Source: Methanobacteriota archaeon
GTDB taxonomy: Archaea > Halobacteriota > Methanomicrobia > Methanomicrobiales > Methanospirillaceae
Assembly: GCA_009779205.1 (NCBI GenBank)
Contig: WRER01000046.1
Coordinates: 1-6,480, forward strand
Direction of reading: 5' to 3'
Length of the DNA stretch: 6,480 nt
Position numbers and translations under genes: made by a program. This document shows, in pieces, positions 1 through 6,307 of the stretch; positions within the stretch are counted from its first letter, which is position 1; each line of letters begins with the position of its first letter. A model generated the notes under the pieces. That model was given only the letters and a program-made list of their open reading frames with translations, did no database searches and had not been told where the DNA came from.

Positions 1-116
1 ATAGGACTTACGCAAAATTGCACGTTTGTAGATCACAATAATTTATTAAATCACTTCAATTAAATGATTTTAGTTAATAAAAGTTTAAGTCATGTTGATT
101 TCTGCGTAACTCCTAT
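1..116. mobile_element. Putative MITE-like element with 17-bp terminal inverted repeats
   Basis: Positions 1-17 (ATAGGACTTACGCAAAA) and 100-116 (TTCTGCGTAACTCCTAT) are inverted copies matching at 15 of 17 bases. The interior is very AT-rich and carries further weak dyads: TTATTAA at 43-49 faces TTAATAA at 74-80, and AAATCA at 48-53 faces TGATTT at 65-70. No coding frame of useful length lies inside. Terminal inverted repeats around a short non-coding AT-rich core are the usual form of a miniature inverted-repeat transposable element. The left repeat starts at the first base of the window, so the true outer edge and any target-site duplication cannot be seen. It could instead be the end of a larger element or an intergenic fold-back sequence. 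Confidence 0.5.
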
Positions 117-194
117 TATGAGTAATTGAGGTGCAGGTTGCCCATTGAATTCAAGGCAAAGTATTTGATTACATACACAATCAAATAATAAACC

Positions 195-1202
195 GTGTAC
201 GTAACACTGACACCACAAGGTGGCGAGCTCGGAGTCGAGGGATATGCACTCTATGAGCAGAGTGGATATGGCAGGAAAACAAAAAATGGACTGACCCTAG
301 CTCCTGTTGAGCTCTTATACCTTGTATATCGTGATAAAATACAAGTACGCAATCATTCTTATAACTCCCTTGTAGCTGATTTTGCAAAAAATGCAGCATT
401 TTTTCGTTCATATCTCGTGTATCAGGATATGAGAGAGCGCGGATATGTGATTCAGACAGGCCCACATGATTTTCGTGTTTTTAAACGAGGACAGCGCCCA
501 GGAAAAGGAGAATCACATTATATGATGCGTGTTGTTTCTGAGCGTGATCTTATTGATTTTAGAACTATTCAACGTGAGATCAAAGCAACTGCAAATATGC
601 GAAAACAGCACATCTTAGCTGCAGTTGATGATGAAGGCGAAATAACATATTATGACGTGCGATTTCATACCCTCAAGCAGTTGCCGGAGCGGGGAGAACT
701 TGAAGCAAGTACGAGCCACCTTGCAGGTGTCGCAGTAATTGTGTATACAAAAGAAGGATCTGGATATGATACAGCATTTTTTGGAAAACGTCTTGATGAC
801 TCTCGCATCATGCTTTCTACAATAGAAGCTCTGTACCTGGCATATAATAATGTCATTACATTGGGATCAATGGAGGATCTGATATCTGCAGATGACTATT
901 ATCGTCTTGTTCATGAGGCTGATCCAGAACTTCCTGATAAGTATATCGTATACTGTGATCTCAAAAAACAGGGATATACACCAAAGACAGGATATAAGTT
1001 TGGTCATCATTTCAGAGTGTATGCCGAAGTGAAGAGCCACTCAGAAATGCTTGTGCAGGCCGTGCCACATGGTCTTTCTCTTGTCATGAACAGTATTTCA
1101 CGATCTGTTCGCATGGCACACAGTGTCAGAAAAAAAATGCTTTTTGCATGTCTGGATGATGATGGTATTATGTACATCGAATTCGGGCGAGTTAAAATGT
1201 AA
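195..1202 (+). CDS. endA: tRNA-splicing endonuclease (tRNA-intron lyase), two-repeat archaeal type
   Basis: EndA cuts precursor tRNAs at both ends of an intron within a bulge-helix-bulge fold, leaving 2',3'-cyclic phosphate and 5'-OH ends for ligation. The 335-residue protein is two fused copies of the endonuclease unit, the form that works as a homodimer in Archaeoglobus-like euryarchaea. The C-terminal copy carries the catalytic triad: Tyr276 (HHFRVY), His282 (KSHSEMLV) and Lys313 (AHSVRKK). The N-terminal copy has Phe96 where the Tyr would be, but keeps a His at 108 and a Lys at 137. The acidic loop VDDEGE (144-149) matches the N-repeat loop that contacts the partner subunit in this family. 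GTG at 195 is the only plausible start: TAA TAA lies in frame at 186-191, and the N-terminus aligns with the family (YALYEQSGYGR). No Shine-Dalgarno is visible, so translation may be leaderless. trpS follows 155 bp downstream. Confidence 0.95.
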   Translation: MYVTLTPQGGELGVEGYALYEQSGYGRKTKNGLTLAPVELLYLVYRDKIQVRNHSYNSLVADFAKNAAFFRSYLVYQDMRERGYVIQTGPHDFRVFKRGQRPGKGESHYMMRVVSERDLIDFRTIQREIKATANMRKQHILAAVDDEGEITYYDVRFHTLKQLPERGELEASTSHLAGVAVIVYTKEGSGYDTAFFGKRLDDSRIMLSTIEALYLAYNNVITLGSMEDLISADDYYRLVHEADPELPDKYIVYCDLKKQGYTPKTGYKFGHHFRVYAEVKSHSEMLVQAVPHGLSLVMNSISRSVRMAHSVRKKMLFACLDDDGIMYIEFGRVKM

Positions 1203-1357
1203 ACACAATGCACAGAGAAACGCATGTAACTCACCTGCCTGTTAAAAACCCATTCGGAAGTAAAAGGCGAAGAGAGAAGAAATACAATCAATGACAACAT
1301 TACTGCACAAGGAACGAATACATTAACCTAAAACCAATAATAAGAGAATACAGTACT

Positions 1358-2635
1358 ATGCACGAAAATACCACAAGTACGATAAACCCCTGGTCATCAG
1401 AGAATGATGTCTCAATACAGCGACTTTTTGCCGAGTTTGGAATCGAACCTATTGATGATGTAGCCGCAGAACTTCCAGAGATACCTGACTTCATACACCG
1501 CAACATCGTCTTCGGCCATCGAGATTATGGGAAAATTGTCGATGCAATCAAACATAAAAGAGCCTTCAATGTCATGACAGGCTTCATGCCATCTGGCCCG
1601 CCGCATCTTGGGCATCTCATGGTTATGAAAGAAGTCGTTTGGCATGTGAAACAAGGTGGGAGAGGGTTTGTCGGTATCGCAGATCGTGAAGCACACGCAG
1701 TCCGTGGTCTTGATTGGGCGCAGTGTGAAGCATGTCAGAAAGATTATCTCACGTGTTTGTACGCACTTGGCTATGAGGGAGCCGTGTACGTTCAGAGTAA
1801 AAACCGTGGCCTGCAAGATCTCGCATTCCTTGCATCTGAGAAAGTCAACTTCTCAGAACTCGCTGCTGTATATGGATTTGGAGCTGATACAAGCCTTGCC
1901 CATGCCGTAACTGTCATGCATCAGGTCGCAGATATTCTGTATCCACAAATCGCAGGAGGTCCTGCTCCAACTCTTGTACCAGTCGGGATCGATCAAGATC
2001 CACACATTCGTCTGACTCGAGGTATAGCACATAAAATGCGTCTTTTTACGATCGAAGATAGAGAAGGATATATTAGTGTTCGATCGAAAAACGCTCCAGA
2101 AGAAGCATTATCCTTCATTCACAAACGATTTACCGGATCAAAAAAATATGCAGGTCATGTTGATATCAAAGGAAGTTCCATGGAGCTTGTCACGCGAGCT
2201 GTGCAGGATGCCGAACTCGCAGAAGGTGGGTATGCATTTGTAACCCCCTCAGCAACCTATCACCGTTTCCTCCCTGGCCTGACTGGTGGAAAGATGTCTT
2301 CCTCGATCCCTGACAGCTATATTGGGTTTGATGAAACGTCAAAAGGTATGCACAAAAAGGTCATGGATGCAGTCACTGGAGGCAGGCAGACCCTTGCTGA
2401 ACAGAAAGAACATGGTGGACAGCCTGATATCTGTCCAATATTTTTCTTGAACATGTTCCATATGATAAAAGATGATACAGAGTTGCATGAAATCAAGCAA
2501 CAGTGCCTGAGGGGAGAACTCATGTGTGGCCAGTGCAAAAAAGATACCGCTGCCAGAATGGATGCATTTCTTACTGATTTTAATGAGCGCATTGGTTCAG
2601 TATTGCACTTGGTAGATGATGCGTATAAACGATAA
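1358..2635 (+). CDS. trpS: Tryptophan--tRNA ligase (TrpRS), archaeal type
   Basis: This class I synthetase activates tryptophan with ATP and charges tRNA-Trp in the cytoplasm. The class I signatures are visible: HLGH at 83-86 (in PSGPPHLGHL), the family block PVGIDQDPHIRLTRGIA (208-224) and KMSSS at 312-316 (in GLTGGKMSSS). The N-terminal INPWSSE is typical of archaeal TrpRS and supports the ATG at 1358. The C-terminal helical anticodon-binding part contains a CGQCKK segment (390-395), common in archaeal orthologues. At 425 residues it is longer than compact archaeal TrpRS of roughly 370. The extra length sits mainly at about 236-295, between the PVGIDQDPH block and YHRFLPGLTGGKMSSS. No strong Shine-Dalgarno precedes the start. 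It is probably the first gene of the trpS-pheS-pheT-acylphosphatase unit, with pheS 5 bp downstream. Confidence 0.96.
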   Translation: MHENTTSTINPWSSENDVSIQRLFAEFGIEPIDDVAAELPEIPDFIHRNIVFGHRDYGKIVDAIKHKRAFNVMTGFMPSGPPHLGHLMVMKEVVWHVKQGGRGFVGIADREAHAVRGLDWAQCEACQKDYLTCLYALGYEGAVYVQSKNRGLQDLAFLASEKVNFSELAAVYGFGADTSLAHAVTVMHQVADILYPQIAGGPAPTLVPVGIDQDPHIRLTRGIAHKMRLFTIEDREGYISVRSKNAPEEALSFIHKRFTGSKKYAGHVDIKGSSMELVTRAVQDAELAEGGYAFVTPSATYHRFLPGLTGGKMSSSIPDSYIGFDETSKGMHKKVMDAVTGGRQTLAEQKEHGGQPDICPIFFLNMFHMIKDDTELHEIKQQCLRGELMCGQCKKDTAARMDAFLTDFNERIGSVLHLVDDAYKR

Positions 2636-2640
2636 GCGAT

Positions 2641-4107
2641 ATGATGAGTCCGATGAGATATGAACTAAGCTTAAATGAAAAGCGCCTGCTTGCAGCCCTT
2701 GCAGAACTGCCAAACGAACAACATGATCCAGTAGATCTTGGAAACAAGCTGAGCAGCCCCCCTGAGTCAGTTATCCAATATGCAAATCTCCTTTCCAGTA
2801 AAGGACTCTGCACGATTGAACGGATTGTTTCTATTTCTGTTGTAAGAACCGAGGAAGGTGAATTATATGCAAGATATGGCCTTCCTGAGCGCCAATTATA
2901 CAATAGCTTCGATACAAGCATCGAAATGAATCAGCTCAACCGTCACCCTCTTGCAAGGATAGGCATCGGATGGATGCGGCGCTTGGGATGGATTACGATA
3001 CAGGATGGCGTTATCACAAAAACTGATGCCCCACCTTCTGATCTTGAGCAGGGACTTTTGCGTCTCCATGAACATCTGAACTTATCCGAGCACTTCAAAA
3101 GAAGACTCATAAAGCGAGGTCTGATCCAAGAGATAGAGACTATTTCTTATAAGATTCATATCTCTCCTGATGGCCAAAACCTTGCAGCGCAGGGGCTTGA
3201 TCTTCGTGAAGAGCTTGGAACGCTAACAAGTGAGCAGATCATATCTGGTTCCTGGAAAGAGCTGCCGCTGCGAAAATATGATGTTACAAAACCTCCAAAG
3301 AGGATCTTTCCTGGAAAAATTCACCCATATCAGCAGCTTATCGATGAAATGCGCCATATTTTGCTGTCAATGGGCTTTACTGAACTCCATGGTGATGTGA
3401 TTCAGTCTGCATTCTGGAACTTTGATGCCCTCTTTCAACCCCAAGATCATCCTGCCAGGGAAATGCAGGACACATTTCATCTAGCAGGTTCCCGTTCTCC
3501 TCCAGATGGGTGGGAACAGGTGCGTGATATTCACGAACATGGTGGTCAGACGTCTTCAACAGGGTGGGGAGGTCACTGGGATCCGGAAGTATCAAAGGGC
3601 TTAGTGCTTCGCACTCATACCACGTGTTTATCTGTGCAAACACTCGCGAAGAATCGGGTTCCTCCACAGAAGGCATTCTGCATCGGCAGAGTATATCGTC
3701 GAGAAGCTATCGATCCGACTCATACCCCTGAATTTGAACAGCTGGAAGGCATTGTTATGGATGAAGGCCTTACTTTTGGACATCTCATGGGGTATTTACG
3801 TGAGTTTTATACCAGAATGGGATTTGAATCTGTTAGATTTCGTCCTGCATACTTTCCATATACTGAGCCAAGTGTCGAGCCGGAAGTATATGTAGAAGGA
3901 CTCGGATGGGTCGAGCTTGGAGGAGCGGGTGTGTTTCGTGAAGAAGTAACAGCACCATGGGGCGTTTCATGTCCAGTGCTTGCATGGGGACTTGGTGTCT
4001 CACGTGTCGCAATGTTACGTATGAACCTTCGCGATCTTCGTGAGCTGTATCAGAGTGATATCGACTGGGTTAAATCATACCCCTTAATTTCCACTGGAGG
4101 TCTATAA
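2641..4107 (+). CDS. pheS: Phenylalanine--tRNA ligase alpha subunit (archaeal/eukaryotic type)
   Basis: This is the catalytic subunit of PheRS, which pairs with PheT as an (alpha-beta)2 enzyme that charges tRNA-Phe. The 488 residues fit the archaeal/eukaryotic form, which carries N-terminal winged-helix modules (about 1-200) in place of the bacterial coiled coil. The catalytic domain runs from about 225 to the end. It shows a motif 1-like helix at HPYQQLIDEM (228-237), the block FDALFQPQDHPARE (261-274), class II motif 2 with GRVYRRE (349-355) leading into HTPEFEQLEG (361-370), and motif 3 with GLGVSR (450-455). GWVELGGAGVF (422-432) is typical of the phenylalanine pocket. The start is uncertain: ATG occurs at 2641, 2644 and 2653, and the last gives MRYELSLNEKRLL, which resembles usual archaeal starts. 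None has a strong ribosome binding site. It lies 5 bp after trpS and 1 bp before pheT. Confidence 0.97.
   Translation: MMSPMRYELSLNEKRLLAALAELPNEQHDPVDLGNKLSSPPESVIQYANLLSSKGLCTIERIVSISVVRTEEGELYARYGLPERQLYNSFDTSIEMNQLNRHPLARIGIGWMRRLGWITIQDGVITKTDAPPSDLEQGLLRLHEHLNLSEHFKRRLIKRGLIQEIETISYKIHISPDGQNLAAQGLDLREELGTLTSEQIISGSWKELPLRKYDVTKPPKRIFPGKIHPYQQLIDEMRHILLSMGFTELHGDVIQSAFWNFDALFQPQDHPAREMQDTFHLAGSRSPPDGWEQVRDIHEHGGQTSSTGWGGHWDPEVSKGLVLRTHTTCLSVQTLAKNRVPPQKAFCIGRVYRREAIDPTHTPEFEQLEGIVMDEGLTFGHLMGYLREFYTRMGFESVRFRPAYFPYTEPSVEPEVYVEGLGWVELGGAGVFREEVTAPWGVSCPVLAWGLGVSRVAMLRMNLRDLRELYQSDIDWVKSYPLISTGGL
4096..4101 (+). promoter_or_regulatory. Shine-Dalgarno site of pheT
   Basis: GGAGGT lies 7 bases before the pheT ATG at 4109 and inside the last codons of pheS. 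It is an excellent match to the archaeal anti-Shine-Dalgarno sequence, fixes the pheT start, and suggests that pheS and pheT are translated in step, as expected for subunits needed in equal amounts. Confidence 0.85.
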
Positions 4108-4108
4108 A

Positions 4109-5755
4109 ATGCCCATCATTTCACTGTCCAATACATATCTTGAGCGATTATGTGGCACAGATAAAAAAGCGATTTTATCAGTTCTTCCAAAGATTGGGAG
4201 TGATATTGAACGAATTGAAGACAACCATATAGACACGGAATTTTTCCCGAATCGCCCTGATTTATACTCTACCGAAGGAGTTGCACGTGCAATACGAGGC
4301 TACCTTGGCACTGAGACTGGAGAAGAGATCTATACCATAACAGATTCTGGTATCACATTCTCTCTCGATGAGAATATCAGAACAATCCGCCCATATTTTG
4401 GAACTGCTGTCATACGTGATATCAACTTTGATAATGATGCCATCTTAAGTCTCATGGGGCTTCAAGAAGCTCTGCACTGGGTGCTTGGGCGAGGCAGAAA
4501 AAAAGTCTCTATTGGTGTACATAATTTCGATTCTGTCACACCTCCGTTTTTTTATCATGCAGTCTCTCCAGATACATCATTTGTTCCTCTTGATATGGAT
4601 GAAGAGATAACAATGCGTGAAATTCTTGAGATACATCCAAAAGGGAGAGATTATGCTCATATTGTCTCACACCTTGAGAAGTTTCCCATCATCACTGATG
4701 CGCATGATCAGGTTCTTTCATTTCCCCCAATTATCAACGGAGAATTAACGAAAGTTACTGAAGAAACGAAGAATCTGCTCCTTGATGTGACAGGGACTGA
4801 TCAACGTGCAGTAATACTGGCATTGAATATCTTGTGTACATCACTTATCAGTGCTGGAGGAAGGTGTGAGGGGGTGAGGGTAGATGATGTTTTCATGCCT
4901 GATCTCAGCCCATCGGTTCGGTCGGTCTCAGTTGCAGAATGCAATGCCCTGCTTGGCCTTTCACTAACACCAAAAGACATGGTAGTTGCCTTGGAAAAAA
5001 TGCGATTTGGTGCAGAACACAATCCTGAATGCGAAGAGCGCGTGCTGGTGCGTGTTCCATGTTATCGAGCAGACATAATGCATGATTGGGATATTTTTGA
5101 GGATGTTGGGATTGGGTATGGCCTTGATACCATACCTGCTTCGCTGCCTCACGTCGCAACAATTGGTGTTGAACATCCAATTATGAGAGCACTGTCTCGG
5201 GTTCGCATGGCATGTGCTGGACTTGGATATATCGAGGTCATGCCATTCACCCTGACGAATACAAGAATTCTGTTTGATGCAATGCAGCGTCCACATCATC
5301 CAGGCACACTCTCTATCCTGCATCCTATTCGTGAAGAACAATCTGTTTTTAGAACAGATATTCTTCCGTCTCTATTGGATTTATTCCGCATAAATAAACG
5401 CCGTGAGCTTCCTCAACGTCTGTTCAGCACTGGAGATGTTGTTCTACATGAGGTGACTCTTCAAAAAGTCGCACTCGCATCTACTCATCCTGGAGCAGAT
5501 TTCTCAGAGATGTATGCCGTCATTGCATCATTATGTCATGAGCTTGGCATTGCATATACAGTGCAGGAAGGATCAGATCCTGCCTTCATCCCTGGGCGAG
5601 CAGCTGATATCGTGCACACAGACACTGGAACTGTGATAGGACAGTTTGGTGAGATTCATCCTGATGTGTTACGGGCTTTTGATATCGATCAGCCGGTTGC
5701 AGCCGTTGAATTGACCTTGTCTGGAGTGTTGTACCCTCTTGAGGAGGCATTATGA
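4109..5755 (+). CDS. pheT: Phenylalanine--tRNA ligase beta subunit (archaeal/eukaryotic type)
   Basis: This is the non-catalytic, structural and proofreading subunit of PheRS, the partner of PheS. Its 548 residues fit the archaeal/eukaryotic beta subunit, which lacks the N-terminal tRNA-binding-like extension and the C-terminal anticodon-binding domain of bacterial PheT. Visible blocks are [18 protein letters not shown] (44-61), the B3/B4 editing region (about 95-255, with [15 protein letters not shown] at 204-218), the B5 region (about 268-345, with [20 protein letters not shown] at 316-335), and the degenerate class II-like core from about 355. That core ends in [14 protein letters not shown] (513-526), the usual C-terminal signature. 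The start is fixed by GGAGGT 7 bases upstream. Its stop overlaps the next start as ATGA. No frameshift or missing block is apparent. Confidence 0.97.
   Translation: MPIISLSNTYLERLCGTDKKAILSVLPKIGSDIERIEDNHIDTEFFPNRPDLYSTEGVARAIRGYLGTETGEEIYTITDSGITFSLDENIRTIRPYFGTAVIRDINFDNDAILSLMGLQEALHWVLGRGRKKVSIGVHNFDSVTPPFFYHAVSPDTSFVPLDMDEEITMREILEIHPKGRDYAHIVSHLEKFPIITDAHDQVLSFPPIINGELTKVTEETKNLLLDVTGTDQRAVILALNILCTSLISAGGRCEGVRVDDVFMPDLSPSVRSVSVAECNALLGLSLTPKDMVVALEKMRFGAEHNPECEERVLVRVPCYRADIMHDWDIFEDVGIGYGLDTIPASLPHVATIGVEHPIMRALSRVRMACAGLGYIEVMPFTLTNTRILFDAMQRPHHPGTLSILHPIREEQSVFRTDILPSLLDLFRINKRRELPQRLFSTGDVVLHEVTLQKVALASTHPGADFSEMYAVIASLCHELGIAYTVQEGSDPAFIPGRAADIVHTDTGTVIGQFGEIHPDVLRAFDIDQPVAAVELTLSGVLYPLEEAL
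5743..5747 (+). promoter_or_regulatory. Shine-Dalgarno site of the acylphosphatase gene
   Basis: GGAGG lies 4 bases before the ATG at 5752, within the final pheT codons. Together with the ATGA stop/start overlap at 5752-5755 it indicates translational coupling to pheT. The spacing is slightly short. Confidence 0.7.
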
Positions 5756-6174
5756 ACGAGATAAAAGAACAAACTGTTGAGCTGTTTATAACGGGAAGAG
5801 TGCAACGTGTTGGATATCGCAATTTTTCGAAACATTGCGCTATAACATGTTCCATTTCAGGCTGGACAGAAAATCTACCTGATGGAAGAGTGCATATCAT
5901 AGCAAAAGGTCAAATTTCTGATATCGAGGCATTTATAGAGCGATTATGGGCACCTGGAGATCCAGTTATTCGCGTGAGTGACATTGCAATCCATCCGGTG
6001 GATATGGAAGTCTCTCCTGGATTTTTTATTAACAGTTCAAAGCCACCAGCAGATGAGATGCAAGCAAAAATGGATCTTATTATCGAGTATTTTCGCGAGG
6101 TCGTAAAGACACAGAAGAAAATGGTAGAAAAAATTGAAGATCTGGCTGAGGAACTAAGGCAGATAAAGAAATAA
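5752..6174 (+). CDS. Acylphosphatase with C-terminal coiled-coil extension
   Basis: Acylphosphatases hydrolyse acyl phosphates such as carbamoyl or acetyl phosphate; their physiological substrate in archaea is not settled. Residues about 7-95 form the complete small domain. The phosphate-binding loop is GRVQRVGYR (15-23) with catalytic Arg23, and the second signature SGWTENLPDGRV (36-47) supplies catalytic Asn41. The usual Gly after VQ is Arg19, a variant I do not regard as inactivating. Typical family members stop at about 90-98 residues; this one continues to 140. The tail (about 100-140) is rich in Lys, Glu, Met, Ile and Leu with heptad-like spacing (IIEYFREVV, MVEKIEDLAEELRQI) and no prolines, so it probably forms a coiled coil and may oligomerise or bind a partner. 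The gene overlaps pheT by 4 bp, so the two are very likely co-transcribed. The fold assignment is firm; the role is not. Confidence 0.9.
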   Translation: MNEIKEQTVELFITGRVQRVGYRNFSKHCAITCSISGWTENLPDGRVHIIAKGQISDIEAFIERLWAPGDPVIRVSDIAIHPVDMEVSPGFFINSSKPPADEMQAKMDLIIEYFREVVKTQKKMVEKIEDLAEELRQIKK

Positions 6175-6195
6175 TCCACGTATCAGTTTGTTAAA

Positions 6196-6213
6196 TCGCA
6201 CTATGTAGCGCGA
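6196..6213 (+). other. Dyad after the pheT/acylphosphatase unit (possible hairpin)
   Basis: TCGCACTA (6196-6203) and TAGCGCGA (6206-6213) are inverted copies with one mismatch, beginning 22 bases after the acylphosphatase stop. In RNA this could form a stem of about 7 pairs with an A-C mismatch. No U-tract follows, so it is not a classical terminator. It could mark the 3' end of the operon transcript or be a protein-binding palindrome. Confidence 0.3.
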
Positions 6214-6255
6214 AAACGCAAAACTTGATTCAAATGCTCCAATGAAGAGATATCT

Positions 6256-6293
6256 TGTTCATCTGCAACCAACTTCTATTTATGAGATGAACA
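6256..6293. promoter_or_regulatory. 9-bp inverted repeat upstream of the secreted-protein gene
   Basis: TGTTCATCT (6256-6264) and AGATGAACA (6285-6293) are perfect inverted copies separated by 20 bases. The right arm ends 14 bases before the ATG at 6308. The spacer and right-arm border contain CTATTTATG (6276-6284), which resembles a weak archaeal TATA element about 25 bases upstream of that ATG and so would suit a near-leaderless transcript. The dyad may be an operator for this gene or a 5' hairpin. The promoter reading is inference from position and base composition only. Confidence 0.35.
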
Positions 6294-6307
6294 TTAGAAA
6301 TTAGATT

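Noticed and set aside
138..188. 16-codon TTG-start mini frame before endA with GAGGTG upstream
   Set aside because: A TTG start, a spacing of only 4 bases and no recognisable peptide or attenuation structure make a leader peptide unconvincing. It is in frame with endA but separated from it by two stop codons.
1203..1357. Possible tRNA, small RNA or promoter between endA and trpS
   Set aside because: No cloverleaf, no clear TATA-box and no strong dyad could be found by eye. A promoter for trpS may be present but I cannot place it.
1412..1816. 134-residue open frame on the minus strand inside trpS
   Set aside because: It lies wholly antisense to a well-supported TrpRS gene, its translation resembles no known protein, and it has no upstream gene-start signals.
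1656..1910. 84-residue + strand open frame in another frame of trpS
   Set aside because: It overlaps the TrpRS active-site region completely and has no recognisable domain or ribosome binding site.
2641..2655. Possible frameshift or misassembly at the clustered ATG codons of pheS
   Set aside because: All three ATGs (2641, 2644, 2653) are in one frame, so this is only start-site ambiguity and the gene is intact.
4964..5341. 125-residue open frame on the minus strand inside pheT
   Set aside because: It is rich in Cys, His and Trp as expected from a shadow frame, and it overlaps a highly conserved region of PheT on the other strand.
5794..5820. Acylphosphatase possibly inactivated by Gly-to-Arg in the phosphate loop (GRVQRVGYR)
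   Set aside because: The catalytic Arg23 and Asn41 are intact, and as far as I recall this loop variant occurs in other archaeal acylphosphatases, so loss of activity is not supported.
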